Assembly: GCA_034509495.1 (NCBI GenBank) | Contig: CM067522.1 | Location: 2,537,268 to 2,601,267, forward strand | Direction of reading: 5' to 3' | DNA from: Acestrorhynchus altus | Lineage: Eukaryota > Chordata > Actinopteri > Characiformes > Acestrorhynchidae | DNA length: 64,000 nt | Shown: piece by piece, positions 38,886 through 52,092 of the stretch | How the letters are laid out: each line of letters opens with the position of its first letter | How positions within the stretch are numbered: position 1 is the first letter of the stretch | Program-made: the position numbers and the translations under genes | The notes under the pieces: model-generated | Database searches by the model: none | Told to the model about the DNA's origin: nothing | What the model saw: only the letters and a program-made list of their open reading frames with translations

Positions 38886-41023
38886 CCTTAACCCAAACCT
38901 CTGCAGACAATATCAGCATAACAAAAATCCCCACTCTAACCTATCCATGCTCTGCAGGTAAAGACACAAAAGAAGACCGTCTTCACTTGTTATTAATAAA
39001 CTGAATCATGTATATAAACACACGTACCCTTTTTGTCAGGATTTAACAGGTTATGTCTCATATCGAGAGCTTTGACAGTAATTTCTCAAATGCTATATAC
39101 GTCTTGGCTGAGTTGACGGTGTAGCTCATGGGCTTCTTAATCCACATCAGATAATCAATGATCTTGATCTGAGTGCATTCAACGCTGAGTACCATTCTCA
39201 ATCTTAATGTTTTAAAGCATCGCATTATTCTTGAAATGTTCCAACAAAAAGCAGGATCTAACTGCTATTGACAATCTGCCCAGTTCACAAAAAATGGCCC
39301 CCATTAAAGCTCCATTTGGACCTACAGACACAAGTTTAGAAACTTGAGAAGAACCATTTAATCATTACTCAAGATGTCTACAAGAGACATGTTGCACCTA
39401 TTAAAGAATCCTGAAAGCACCCCCTTTTAATTAGAAATTGGAAAGTCATCTCTTGGGAAGTTCTGAGGCCTAGACAGATTTTAGCACTTTTAGTTGGGTT
39501 TTTGGGTAGTGATGTCCTGATCTGATACTGCTACTAAAGTTCAGATCCAGGTACAATCCTTAGTTTTGTTGCAGGAGAGCTCCCTCTGGCATCTTCCAGG
39601 TGCCATTAACAGACATGATCCTCAGCTGCCATAGTAAGGAACATTCTCAGAAGGTACCAAAACAGCAGGAACTATTTAACATTTTACAAACCCTGATTTT
39701 ACTGAACAAAACAATGTTATTTATCTTTTCTATTCTTTTAAGGTGGAACATTTAAGGTGGAATGGAAAATTGGCATAAAATGACAACTGCAGTTTAGACC
39801 AGAGCCTTGTTGTAAATGTGATGCAGCAACAATGAACATCATACAATTCATAACGTTTGTCTTTGCATTGTGCTTTTGTCCATGCAGCCAAAACCACCCA
39901 GTTTTACTTGTGTGACGACATATTTTATTCTGTTATATCCATTTAGGGAGATATACTCCCACCCCATTTTTAACTCATAATTGAATTACAGCTGGTTAGA
40001 AACAAAAACGCTCTGTTCTAGAAGGATCTGATTGCAGTGTTTTAAAGGAACTGGGGGCTGAATGGTCAGAGAGATCTGAATTATGAGATATTATTAACGC
40101 TATAAAGTTTAATACAAGGTACTTGGGTCAGATCAGGTGGCCAAAACACTTAATCCTTAGTTTTTTTGTAAGCTACTTACTACATACACCATTACTTCAG
40201 TGGAGTAATAACACTGTTAGGCTATTTCTCTCGGTTCCCCAGAGTTCTATGAAAGAACAAGCAGTTAAACTAATGTTGCACTCAGTAAAATACGGTACAA
40301 CCCGCATCCAACATCCAATGCAATTAATCTGATCACTGCATTTTAAGAGTTCTCTACATCTACAGAGGCTCAAATTAATAGCAAACTACTACATGACACT
40401 CTTAGGAAAGAAAGGGTTTCTTCAAGGGTTCCCCATATAGCTCCATAGAAAAAAATGATGCTTTGGATGCCTTACTGGTTCACTGCCTTGTTAAAGAGCT
40501 CTTCACTCTGGTGGACAACATTGTGTAGAGGATACTTCTAAGAGCCATCTGAGAAACCGTTTTAGGTATCTTCAAAAAGGGTTCCACAGGAGTGTTAAAG
40601 AACCCTTTCTTTCTCATGTTTTGGACTAGTTAAGATTTTTTGGGGGGGTTCAAATTAGGTTTTGAAGAATCTACTAAAATTTTGTTATATTTTACAGATG
40701 TTTAGTTGAATGTTGATCAAACTCAAGGTGTCCAACACCAAAACATCTCCAGTGTTATCAAACAAAGCCCTAAAATGTTTGCTCTGGCCTTCCACCCAAA
40801 CACACGGGCCAGCTTTCCAGAGTCAGAAGCTAAAGGGGAGATTGCAGGTAACCCAAACAGGACATGTGTTGAAATAAACAAGTAAACATCTTACCTGGCT
40901 TCATTTGAAGGAGACTGAATGAGAGGGAGAAGAAAAGCTAATCAAACGGATTCATGAATGCAGCTTGATTGGAGAACAGAGAAGCTGAAAGTTCAAAGAA
41001 GACCAAATGGATGGCAGATATTT

Positions 41024-41147
<124 letters not shown>

Positions 41148-41244
41148 AACCATAACTGATGGTCTCTCACTCAGTCAATGTTATGGACTGGTGACTGAGT
41201 CAATAACTGGATAACTGGGATTCAGGCAAATGGGTCGCTGGGTT

Positions 41245-41311
<67 letters not shown>
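41245..41311. repeat. (GT)n microsatellite
   Basis: About 33 GT units ending in GGAGAGAGAG. Confidence 0.97.
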
Positions 41312-41312
<1 letters not shown>

Positions 41313-41425
41313 AGAGAGAGAAATTCAGGGTCACTGGCTTTCCTCTATAAATGCTCATCCATAACTTCTACACCCATCAGTTCTTCCAAATAAAGACATT
41401 ATTTCAAACACCAACCATGTGCTTC

Positions 41426-41490
41426 CACTCACTGGCCACTTTATTAGAAACACCCACCTTGTGCTTCCACTCACTGTGCACTTTAGGCCA
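41426..41490 (-). repeat. 1.5 units of the 42-bp minisatellite motif
   Basis: CCACTCACTGGCCACTTTAT, TAGAAACACCCACCTTGTGC and a following CCACTCACTGTGCACTTTAG, the reverse complement of the 28.0-28.5 kb unit. Confidence 0.85.
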
Positions 41491-41504
41491 GGTTCAAATG
41501 CTAG

Positions 41505-41775
41505 ATCATAGTGCTCCAAATGCTGTTGGTGCTTGCCATTGGCCATGCTCTCTCTGGGTGGGTAGATGGCGCTCTCTCCTGACATCACACCCAGTGCAAT
41601 TCTGGTCAGTATGGGCATCTGTTAGCTGTTGTATCGGAGCTGGTGACCCGTCCCTTTCCCCTGACCGCATTGTGCTGGCCTCACATGTATTGGAGGAAGC
41701 TTGTGTTTTGTGTTTTTTCTTCGTGATAGAGCGAGGTTGTAAAATTGCCACTTCCAAGTTGGGATTATTAAAATA
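41505..41775 (-). repeat. interspersed repeat family D, copy 2
   Basis: Reverse-oriented relative of 26,500-26,795 (minus reads AATCCCAACTTGGAAGTGGC and CAGCTCCGATACAACAGCTA). Confidence 0.65.
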
Positions 41776-41849
41776 AAGAGAAATAAACATCTAACATGTG
41801 CCTCCATTCACTGGCAAACTGATTATTATTACTTTTTAAACAGCATAAA

Positions 41850-42500
41850 TTCCATGTCTAGTTCAGCACACATATGCTCACTCATGTGGAAGACCTGACA
41901 GTTGTCCAGAAGATGATCATCAACCCCCTCCACAAAATGGGTCAGCTAGAGAAGGACATTGCTGGCTGTCCTCAGAGTGCTGTATCAAAGCATATAAATG
42001 GAAAGTTGACTGGAAGGGGAAAACGTGGTGGGAAAAGGTGCACAAGCAACATGGATGACCAGCCTGGAGAAGATTAGAAGTTCACAAAGAGCTTCACGAA
42101 GACAGAGTCAGAAGGACTGGACTAAGAAGATAGAGAACTGGACTGGTTGCTCATGGTTCCTAAGTCAGACCTCTTTTCTTGAAAGTAAATTCTGCATTTC
42201 CTCTGGAAATCAAGTGTCCGAGAGTTTCAACTCAAGCTCCTGGAGTCCGGAGGAATCCAAGGTGCCCGATGTCCATCCTGATGTGATGGTTTAGGGGGCA
42301 GTCTTATCTGCTGGTGTTGGTCCACTGTGGTTAAAGTCCTGAATCAACACAGCATCTCCCAGGAGATTTTAGAGCACTTGATGATTCCATCTCCAGGCAG
42401 TCTTTATGGAGATTCCGATTTCCTTTTCCAGCAGGACTCAGCACCTGCTCACAGTGGCAAAACCTCTCACAATGTGTATGAAACCTTCTAGTAACAGGAT
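41850..42500 (+). mobile_element. Tc1-like transposase remnant, family E
   Basis: GGTGTTGGTCCACTGTGGTT, CAGGAGATTTTAGAGCACTT, TTTTCCAGCAGGACTCAGCACC (FQQDSAPAH) are the catalytic-domain part of a widespread fish Tc1 family; AGAAGATGATCATCAACCCC marks its N-terminal half. Frame broken several times. Confidence 0.78.
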
Positions 42501-42815
42501 TTCTGATTTTCATGAGCAATACACCAGAACGATGTGCTGCTATTTCCATTTACTGACCACTCAATACATGCCATGTTCAACCAGTTTGAACGGTCCCTCC
42601 CTCTCTTCTCTCTTATTCTTCACTGCAGCGTAAAGAAGGGGGAGGGAGCAGTGATCGCTACCCAACTCTCACTTAACCAAACAAATGGAGATGGATCAGT
42701 AATCAACATCTACGTTCCAGTGACCTTAGGCTACTTTTACATAAACATCTCCGGCCAGAATCGAGATAATGTCAGGATATGTGCTTTCACTGCTATTGAG
42801 TGCCAACACCCCCAC

Positions 42816-42818
<3 letters not shown>

Positions 42819-42848
<30 letters not shown>

Positions 42849-42858
42849 ACACACACAG
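42819..42858. repeat. (CA)n microsatellite
   Basis: Interrupted CA repeat. Confidence 0.9.
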
Positions 42859-43779
42859 AGTCAATCAATACGTTGGGAGAGAAAGGCTGGGTGAACAAGC
42901 CTGTGTCCATTCTGAACTTGTCGGCCTATATGTCGTTGATGACTTCATACTTTGGGATTCCAGGCCTGCTATTTGAACTGTTGCCCCGTCACCGATTTCC
43001 ACCAATCACAGATCACACTGTGTGGTGTTTTGACAGGTTTGTTGGCCAAAAACCTGGAAAACACAGTCTGTGGCTGCCTGCAAAACACCCCTCATGTTTC
43101 TGTGAAAACCACATGCAGAGATAATAATCAGTAATCAAAGTAATGAAGTGTAATCTGTCTGTTGACATGATCATTATTGCATTGTTGGATAGATGATAAT
43201 TAGGTATAATTAGTTGTATAATTTGTGATAAAAGAACCCAAAAAAACCCCTTAAAAGTTTGTGCCCTTATTCTTAAATGTTTGTAATATAACATAATATA
43301 ATATAATATAAAATATGATTATAGTATAAAATAATAATAATAATAATAATAGATTTGAAGGCTATTTCTAAAATGGTTCTTTTAATTTAGTTTGTTTACT
43401 ATTTTTGAAAGAGCAGCATACGGGGGAACATTACAGCTGATGGGTAGCTGATTGACGCTAATTGTAAACATGAACATAAACACAAGCGTATTACAAACGT
43501 ACACAAACAATTTATTACATTCATAGGCTCAGAGGCAATGAAATTCATCATCATAATTAGATAATTATCTACGACATACTTTGTCTTTTTAACATATTTT
43601 ATTCGATCTTGGTTTGAACAACATTCAGAAATGGGCAGAATATGACTAAACACACCCACGACAGAAGAAACGTCCTTTAAACTTAATTTGTTCAAATGAA
43701 GAGAAAATGAATGAAGAGACATGCAGGTTAGGACACCCACACATTTATTACTCCTGAAAATGACTGCAATTACAATCAG

Positions 43780-44090
43780 ATGCAAATTAGAGCATCTTCA
43801 CAGAGGAGTTTGGAAGAGACTGCCTTATTTAAACCCCAGACATTAGTTTGGTTTGCTCTTCCATTGATGACGTGAGTGGTAATGCCATGGTAAAATATCT
43901 CTGAGGCCTTCAGACAGACGTTCCACTGTCTGCAAACTAATTTTGAAGAGGAGAACATTTCAAACAACTGCCAACATGGCCAGGTCAGACCGCCCCAGCA
44001 AATGCAGCCCGATGTGTTTGCCAGAGAACACCGGGGTACGTTTACCAGAAAACGACTAGACAAAACCAGGACTTCAACAATGTACATTTA
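43780..44090 (+). mobile_element. Tc1-like DNA-binding-domain remnant
   Basis: GAAGAGACTGCCTTATTTAA, GACGTGAGTGGTAATGCCAT and AACAACTGCCAACATGGCCAGG..GACCGCCCCAGCAAATGCA match the region of a Tc1 transposase that carries the KT..N.PR.GRPSK motif (here NCQHGQVRPPQQM with frame loss). Confidence 0.7.
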
Positions 44091-44139
44091 CTGAAAGACA
44101 AAAGCCCACCAGACAGAACTGCTGCAGTCTCAGGTTGAT

Positions 44140-44665
44140 ATTTCATGTCCTACCTTCGACAGCCAGCCATCATCACCTTCATTTGCACTGGCATCGATGA
44201 CGAGACATCTGGAATACTCTCAACGGGAACCTTGTCTTTAGTGACTTTTGTGATCCAGGTCCCGTTTGGAATATGGAGGCCTCCTCATGAACACTTCAAC
44301 CCTGCCTTTGCTGTGGAGTGGCACACTCCCCCCAACTGCTGATGGGATCATCTGCGGAGCCATAGCGTATGACAGTCGATCACCCCTAGTTGTGCAGGAC
44401 ATCCTGCAGTTGCATGTGTTGCCTCTAATGGCCGAGCGTCCAACTGGTATATGCAGCAGGATAACGCTCGCCCACAATGCTCACAAGGGTTTCCCAAGAC
44501 TGGAGCATTTCCTTGACCTGCCTGGTCACAAGAGTTATCACCAATCGAGCAATCTTTGGATCTACAGGCCCAGCTGCAACATCTGTAGGCAAACGTGCAG
44601 CAGGATGCCATAGATAATATGCCTTCATGCCCAACCGTATCTCAACGAGTGTCAAGGAGATGAAT
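44140..44665 (+). mobile_element. Tc1-like transposase C-terminal remnant, family C
   Basis: Reads GIICGAIAYDSRSPLVVQDI, LPLMAERP and ITLAHNAHKG, a decayed WGAI.Y.SRSPLV...G and QQDNARPH region. Stops at both sides; shared with the fragments at 19,160-20,130 (minus) and 46,585-46,815. Confidence 0.8.
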
Positions 44666-45354
44666 CGTGCCCTACTTATACTTGTCGTATGTTTAGATCT
44701 TAGATTTCTATCTTACTAGCAATGCAAAGGAAGAGGTTCCTCAAACGCTGCTCAGACGCTGCTTGAGAGAAACATTTCCAAAGCTTGTGGTGCAACAATC
44801 AAGATTTGACCCTGAACATGGCACACTTTCACGGACATACCAAAGCACTATGCTTCCTCCTCACCCTCACTCCACCCATTCCCCTCTTTCTCGGTCCATC
44901 CATCTCCTAAATTGCTTCCTCAACATGACCGTCTGACGTGAATTCCCGTATGCAATTTGTTCAGTGAGATCGACTGCATATTAAAACATCAGTCTGAATA
45001 CAACACATTTATTCTTCATTAATCTGCTCGATGACACACAGAACGACTCCATTCAGTCTGTGCACATGGACTAAGACGGCACACATGATGGAGCGGCGTC
45101 TTCATGGTGCAGCAATGGAGCGATTCATTAGGAACATTGCACTGAAAGTGGGAAGGCTTTTCTTTTGTTCTTAAAACAGCCTCAATTCTTCATGGCATGA
45201 AGGGATGTTGGAAACAGTAACAGAGATTCTGCTCCACGGTAACGTGATTATGCATCATGCAATCGCACCAAACCGATTTCTCTGAGCATCTCCTGATCTA
45301 CCACATCCCAGAGTGTTCTAATGGATTCAGAACAAGATACAGGGGGGTTTACAT

Positions 45355-46512
45355 GTACAGTTGTGCTCAAAAGTTTACATATTGTTACAGAAAATGGTTT
45401 GGTGGAGCCATTTTTTGTCAAACGACTGCGTTTTCTCTTTTTAAATCATAATGACAACGAAAAACATCCAAAAGACCCCGATCAAAAGGCAGTTCCTCTA
45501 AATTCCTGGACTGTCTTGCATGATCTGCGCACTTAAGATCTCCCCAGAGTGGCTCGATGATACTGAGATGGCCACTCCAGAACCTTCACTTTGTTCTGCT
45601 GTAGCCAATGACAGATCGACTTGGCCTTGCGTTTTGGATCGTTGTCATGTTGGAACGTCCCACGCGCAGCTTCGGGGCTGATGAGTGCAAATTTGCCTCC
45701 AGTACTTGCTGATAACCTGCTGCAGATCCGAAAGATCCTTCAACTTTGACCAAGCTTCCTGTGCCTTTGTATCTCACACATCCCAAAACATCAGCGATCC
45801 ACCTCCGTGCTTTACAGCAGGAATGATGTTCCGTTCATCACAGGCCTTGTTGACACCTCTCCAAATCTAACGTTGACGGTTGTGACCAGAAAGTTCGATT
45901 TTGGTCTCATCACCCCAAATGACCTTGTTCCAGAAATCTGAGGATTGCTGTTTGGCGTATTATAGATACTTTGCGGCATTTGCTCAGTGATGGCTTTCTT
46001 CTGGCTACTCGACCATGCGGCCCATTTCAGCCCATTTTCAGAGTCCTGTATTTCAGCTGATGTCATTTGTGGGTTTTTCTTTCCATCCCGAACAATTTTC
46101 CTGGCAGTTGTGGCTGACATTTTGCTTTGATTTTTGCAGAGCCCCTGATTTTCCATTTGTTGATCACAGTTACAGATACAGTTCAATTACCTTTTCCCGT
46201 AGATCCATTGATGATTCTTTTGCTTTCCCCATGACTCACAATCCAGAACCGTCAGTGGATGAAAGACGCAAGAGTCTGTCTGGATCCCAGAAACTCACTC
46301 AGGTTTTATGCACACACACACTGGTTACCAGCAAACAGGTCGCAGGTGAGGATGTTACCTTTAGTAGCCGTTCAAACCCATTTATGTCCTTTTCTGTGCA
46401 TGTTATCAGGCCAAGATCACCAGGGTATGTAAACTTTTGATCAGGGTCATTTGGATCTATTTGGTAGTCATTATGATTGAAATATTTGGACCAAAAGGAC
46501 ATTTGGTATCAC
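45355..46512 (-). mobile_element. nearly full-length decayed Tc1-like transposon, family F
   Basis: Left end TACAGTTGTGCTCAAAAGTT and right part GGGTATGTAAACTTTTGATC are the paired, inverted termini. The minus strand carries SFGVMRPKSNFLVTTVN, a frame-damaged WSDETK.ELFG.N block, and MSATTARKIVRDGKK, a piece of the DNA-binding domain. About 1.16 kb; the outer right terminus is missing. Confidence 0.85.
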
Positions 46513-46584
46513 GCACCCGTCAAGTGTCCTACCATTGACAGCCAGTTGCATTCATTTGCTGGGTGTTGTGAAAGAGAAACCTGG

Positions 46585-46815
46585 AGCGATATGGACAGGA
46601 TCTGTTTGGGTTCCATCGACAATCAGGTTTGAGGATGAAGGCCTAATGGTGAGCACTTCAATCCGGCCTTTTCTGTGGAATGACACATTGCACCTGCTGC
46701 TGGTGTGATGACCTGGGAATCCATCGCATACAACAGTCGGTCACACCTAGTACTGATATGTGGGACACAAGCAGCTCAGTGACATGTGTAGGACATCCTA
46801 CAAGCCACAGATCTT
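46585..46815 (+). mobile_element. Tc1-like fragment, family C
   Basis: GGTGAGCACTTCAATCCGGC, CTGTGGAATGACACATTGCA and CATACAACAGTCGGTCACAC parallel 44,285-44,400, the SRS.LV block. Short and decayed. Confidence 0.65.
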
Positions 46816-48198
46816 CTTCAGGTTGGTTCAGGCATTCCTGTGGATGTCAAATTGATGTCACCTGAGGTACATTCAGGGTAGTCCTGTCCAAATTTGAGCA
46901 TCTGTGGGAAGCACTGGAACAAGCCTGTTGATCTTTGAAGAGGGACCAGTGAGAGAAAACAAGACTCAAAAGGAGAAACATCTTAAGAGCATAAGGACAA
47001 ACTAATGAAAGAAGCTCAAAAGTAGAACCGATCCCTCTCTGGGATGCACTGGACTGTAGATATGAAACACTGCAGGAAAGTTCAAAGACGTTTGTTAACA
47101 TTCTGCATCTGCTACATCTACTGGAGATCCTACCTCTCAGTAATATTCAGAGTTTCCAAACCTACAGGTAATTATTTGACTTGTGGATGTGAGGAGAAAG
47201 ATGGAGGTGGAGCATGCAGGAACTTAAAATGAGCAATACCTCGTGGGAATAATTTGTGGTACTGAAGGACAAGAAGGGCCGAGAACATTGGGCGCCCAAT
47301 TTAAGCCAATCTTCTGCCATTTACCAGAGGACAAGCTGCTCCCTTATTATCCTGTCCCATTTACTTACATATGCTTCTGTTCGAAAAGGGTAGAATCAAT
47401 TCAGTCACATGATTCCTATTGTTTTGCAGAAGTGAAAAATTGGACCACGACCCTGGAACTGTGACACTGGTTTCGTAATAATTAGCAGGAAACTGTAAAA
47501 AGTTAAGTTTGTATAGAGACTGAAGCTGTAGAGCATCAACGATTATTTACGAGTTATTATTCACAAATTTAACAATTAAACTCGAATCACATTAATATTC
47601 AGAACGAAGCTCTATTAATTTTTATTCACTTAGTTTCCAATAAATATGTTGAATATATTTTAATTAATATCGTTTAATTTATATTTAATTTATTTAAAAA
47701 AAAAAACCTTGAAAATACAACAGAATATCTTTTGTATTTTGGTTCCCTGCCTTTAATATTTCCATCTCAATATTTTTTTTGGATACTTAAATAAAAACGA
47801 TAAATAAGAATGACAGAATCCCCACCTCTCCTCTTGATCCCTCATTAGACTCGTCCTTTGCTATCCCGGGGGTCAGGCTCTGCTCGAGCCCGCTGGCTGG
47901 TCAGTTGTGAAATGGAGCCTGGACACAGCCAGTCATGTTGCGCAGGATCCACAGGACACACAAGCGACGTCAATTTTAACCGAGGGGACGAGAGACACAG
48001 TGTTGTCCACATGCAGGGTTCGATCATTACTGGCTAATGACCAAGCCCCCTCGTGAGATGACTCAAACTGTGCAGTGCAAAGACTTCTAGACTGGCCCAG
48101 AGTTTAAAAAGTGTACATTATCACCAACACCTTTAAGAAACACAGACACTACCATTACTTCCTCTCCACACTCAGCCTGGAAACTCCTATCGTGTGTT

Positions 48199-48247
48199 TC
48201 CACTCCCTGGCCACTTTATTGGAAACACCTACCTTGTGCTTCCACTC
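48199..48247 (-). repeat. one unit of the 42-bp minisatellite motif
   Basis: CCACTCCCTGGCCACTTTAT then TGGAAACACCTACCTTGTGC. Confidence 0.8.
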
Positions 48248-48459
48248 TTCCCTGTGAAGACCCTCTGGGCCCAGTCGAAATGCCCAGATGGCTTGGACGA
48301 AGAGTCTCCATCCCACCTCCCGACAGCGTTCCAAGGAGGCACTAGCCGTGGGATTAGTGAGTGTGTTTCTGCTCCTGTGGCACAAGTCACAGAACTTTAT
48401 AATGGGGGTTATGGGAGGAAGGAGGAGTGTAATGACCCAGGGGGTCTTCTGCTGGGGAA

Positions 48460-49020
48460 CTGGAGGAGAAACAGCGCATTAGGTTGTAATTGTTTTTGGT
48501 CATCCAGGTCATTTTTGGCCACACTGTCAGTTACGACTGGGCCTCGCAAAATCGTCCTCTCTATTTATACGAGCGTCCATCACTCAGCCAGTGAAACCAA
48601 GACAGACGGGTGTCATCTTTCAACAGTTACCAGTTGCCACTTTGATAATTGCTCGTGGCAGCACTGATGTTGTCATTATGATAATTGGGCACATTTGGAT
48701 GCGTCCTGTTCCCCGGCGCTCAGTGACTCGAGTGTTATTTTGGCACCGCAGTTCATTTCATGCCACTGAGGTGCTTCACTGTAATTATTCCATGTGCTGC
48801 CTTTCTCGTCACTGTCATTATTGCTTTGGAGGGAATGATACGTGAAAAAAGAGAGGGCACAGAGAGTGCACTTGAAGAGGGAGAGATGAAAGAAAAAAAA
48901 AAAGCACATTTGAGCTCAAAATTAACGGCGGCCCATAACGGGCTCCTTATTTGGCAGTGAAGTGTGGTCTCCTGGTTAGCGCTGTTTGGAATTACACCTC
49001 ATAAGCAGGGGTGTCATTTT
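48460..49020. promoter_or_regulatory. candidate conserved non-coding element
   Basis: A repeat-free stretch of balanced composition with many TF-like words: CACTTTGATAATTGCTCGTG, TTGTCATTATGATAATTGGG, CACTGTAATTATTCC. The TGATAATTG core occurs twice within 40 bases. Open frames here have no recognisable family. Conservation cannot be tested without other genomes. Confidence 0.3.
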
Positions 49021-49644
49021 CATTGTGCATTCATTTATTTGAAGGAAACAGAGGAGGCCACAAGGGCCTGACTGTGGAGCTATGGGACGCTCTTAGACTA
49101 CAAACGGAATTCAGGAGTTCTGGCGGTTCTCCCAGAATCTGCTCCTGCTGCACAACCTTCTCTTTAACCATGAATCACTGAGGCTTGTGGCCACAGAACT
49201 CCACCCCTAATTAAACAACCTGTGAATGGACATAGAAAAATAAGCGAGCTGTCTCAAAGTCCTGCCCCAGTACAGTCGGTCTGTTAAGTGGCCCCACCTT
49301 ATAGGCTAAAATGGCCATGAGGGCTCACATGCTGGTGTCCACGCAGCTCCATCCACGATAAAATGGGTCTGTGAGGAGGCACAGCCTCGTAGACTACATA
49401 TCTCAAAGGCACACTCCCAAAAAATTGCTTGAGAAGGCAGAGACTTGTAAACAACTTACAACAAATCTAAGTCTCAAACCCTCAAAGCGAATATGAAGGT
49501 GCAGCCTCAACGACAACCTGGACAAAGCATCGGATTTATTTTGGATGAGGGTTTCGTCCTGGAGGAGAAGTTAAAGAATGTTCTTCCAGTTGCTGTTTTG
49601 ATGCACTAATGCAATCTAAATTGGGCTTTTGTTAGTTATTTACA

Positions 49645-49770
49645 TTTAAGGAATTTAGCAGACGCCCTTATCCAGAACGACAGTGCTTTGCTGTTCACTC
49701 GGAGAATCTCCCTAGCTAATAGACGAGGCTAGAATCTAGAGATTCCTCAGGCTTAGATCTGTCGAACACA
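49645..49770 (+). repeat. fish repeat (TTAGCAGACGCCCTTATCCAG)
   Basis: ATTTAAGGAATTTAGCAGAC followed by GCCCTTATCCAGAACGACAG is a very common teleost repeat signature. A reverse relative lies at 54,365-54,410. Confidence 0.7.
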
Positions 49771-50091
49771 AATGTCTTTATGGACTTAAACACTCCTGAA
49801 GTCACGCAATAATCTCAGAAATGCAGCTCAGAAGGTTTATAAGACATGTACCACAAGTTTGTGAAGCTCTGTAGCTTAGGAGAGTTGCTTGCTTGTTCAC
49901 CTCCAACTCAATGTATAGCTACCTCACAAAGAAACCAAGGCTACGAAGTGCCTTCAGCTTTCACTCTGTGCATGAAACCCACACTTTTTGGCAACCCACC
50001 ACTGCAGCTCCATCTCATACGCTGTGTGAGGACATCCCGTGCTTAGTCTGAAGGGAAATAAACAGACAGGAACGGATGAACTGAAATCCCT

Positions 50092-50097
50092 TTTATT
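50092..50097 (-). terminator. candidate poly(A) signal of tspan15
   Basis: AATAAA on the minus strand (TTTATT on plus), followed on the sense strand by GGGATTTCAGTTCATCC and then a T/G-rich TGTCTGTTTATTTCC, a suitable downstream element. It is the first perfect AATAAA I found below the stop codon at 52,093. Confidence 0.5.
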
Positions 50098-51326
50098 GGT
50101 GAGAACTGCATTTTTTTTCCAAAAAGGCCAGAGCAAGACATGGAAGAGCTGAGACCTGAGCAACATGCTCAGGCAGTAAACCGTTAAAGGTAGTGTTTTA
50201 TGCCCACTAATCAACTACAGCAGTTAAAAGCACCATTAAAATATGGATTATGCTCCCTTTAGGCCTGTTGGTTTCATTAGTTCCGATAAAAACATGCACT
50301 TTACGTTCTAGCATTAGTTAACAGCACACAGACAAAAACATGAGCTCTACTGTACAGATTACACTTCAGGAACACCTGAACACAAGGTCAATTAGAATTT
50401 CTTCCTTCTAATAAAAATTCAATGTTCAAAAATCACCTGCGAACAGGTAGGGCCATTCCCAAATAGCCTGAGGTATCGTGGACAAAAGCTTCGATTGTGA
50501 ATAAGGCAACGATTTATCCCGTTGATTTGTTTGTCAGTTTATACTCGCAAGAATGTAAACAAGAGCAGCAGCGTCAAATTAAATGATTCGTTACAAACCC
50601 CTTCGTGTCAAAAATTCAAAGCGAGTCTACAGTGTCTGCAGTAATCGTCCTGGAAAATAAGAGTCGTGTTGGAAGTGCAATACGGCTAAGTGATTAGACA
50701 AGGCAATGCACATCTATTCCGGATGCACTACTAAGAATATATCGGAACAGCGGGGAACCCTTTTCCTTTTCTAAATTCCTCTTTGGTGCTGTGATTGTAA
50801 TCATAAGGACAACATATTTGACAGGAAGTAGATCAATAAACGTGCAAAGACGTTCAGCTAAATGTTACGTAAACTCATATCTTCAGAAAGATAAGATCAT
50901 ACTGAAAGTGGGGATGTCACACTGCAAGTGATTGGTTATCGGGTCTTTTAAATCTGAGCCAAAGTCGATCCTTTGTTTTTACCGCTGTGCGACGTGCCTT
51001 CTAAAGTAGTCTTCTTCCTTCCCCACGGCAGTGAGAAATGTAGGTTAGAAATGAAACTAATCGCACAAATGCCCTGATATCAAACACACTATAAAACAGT
51101 CTGTTAATACTAACTCATTAAGTGATTATACTAGTATTAATAATCCGCATATCCACCTACTGTGTGGCTTCGATGAGATTATTGATATATGCAGCATTAA
51201 GGGACTCCGATGTGACTGGGGAGAGAAAAACTGTATTTATGCATCTCATACGTTTGTATTGAATTGAATTGTAAGCTGTCCCGATATTTCTGTGCATTCC
51301 TTAATATCTATGCATATCTACATACA

Positions 51327-51427
51327 GCTACGTTCATCTAAAAAGCATGACATCCACATACAATTATCAAACGGACAAAAGATTGTAAATTTCCCTGAAT
51401 CTATGGTAAAGTCACCGTTTCAATATG
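51327..51427 (+). repeat. interspersed repeat family G, copy 1
   Basis: CATCTAAAAAGCATGACATC, CACATACAATTATC and CCGTTTCAATATGTGA are shared with 53,268-53,372. Within the presumed tspan15 3'UTR. Confidence 0.85.
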
Positions 51428-52092
51428 TGACCAAAAAAACAAACAAACAAACAAACAAACAAAAAAAAAAAACAATAAAAAAAAGATTGGTTGCCAATCA
51501 TCAAAATAAGTATCTTCCAATTATTTAATTTACAATTAAAAAAAACAACATAAATAGTACAGTAAGACACAGCCATCCCTTTTGTTTTTATGCCAAATTT
51601 AAAATTCCAAAAAAAAGGGACCAAATTATCGACTATTTCTACTAGTGAAGTAATTCGCAATTTAAAAAAAGTCATAATGAAAAGTATAAGAAACCACACC
51701 TATCCCTTTTGTTTGAATGCAAAATCTGAAATTACAAAACAACGACTGGTTGCCAAATATTGACAATTTCTACCAAGCAACTACCGATTTAAGAAGACAA
51801 CATGAAAAAAACAGGAAACTAATCTGAACATCCCTTTATCGTGTTTATAAATGTCCAAATGTAAAAGAGACCACAGCACGTGATCTGTTTTCTGCATTTT
51901 AATCAGAAAACCAGTAGGGAAACGTGCCCTGTATGGTGGGCAAAGTTCCGCAAAAGCACATGAACCAAAAGTGTAGTGCAGGACGAAACCTGTGCAAACA
52001 GAGGATGTTTTAAAAAACCCCAAAACAATAAATTAAAAAATGACAAAAACAGATACAGTAAAGCAGATGTACTTCAGTACCCTTTCTGGCCT

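Larger units (their letters stand above)
50070..52092 (-). other. tspan15: probable tspan15 3' untranslated region
   Basis: About 2 kb downstream of the tspan15 stop on the sense strand, ending at an AATAAA signal (50,092-50,097) followed by a T/G-rich stretch. It is AT-rich with few repeats except a copy of the repeat at 51,327-51,427 and an A/AAAC tract (51,431-51,485, T-rich on the sense strand). Nearer ATTAAA variants (for example 51,899 and 51,525) could give shorter transcripts. No splice or coding signal was seen. Extent is inferred. Confidence 0.5.

Noticed and set aside
42534..43124. 196-codon open frame on plus
   Set aside because: Runs through a Tc1 flank and a (CA)n microsatellite giving HTHTHT; no recognisable domain and no splice context.
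45812..46440. Frames of 124 and 141 codons as host genes
   Set aside because: They lie wholly within a decayed Tc1 transposon; the minus frame contains damaged transposase motifs and the plus frame is its shadow.
47845..48027. Possible slc4a5 promoter or 5' untranslated exon in a G/C-richer patch
   Set aside because: CCCGGGGGTCAGGCTC and CGACGTC words look promoter-like, but there is no TATA, initiator or donor I can defend, and it is 13 kb away from exon 1.
48194..48667. 157-codon open frame on plus
   Set aside because: Begins in a minisatellite motif and has no family resemblance; codon pattern gives no support.
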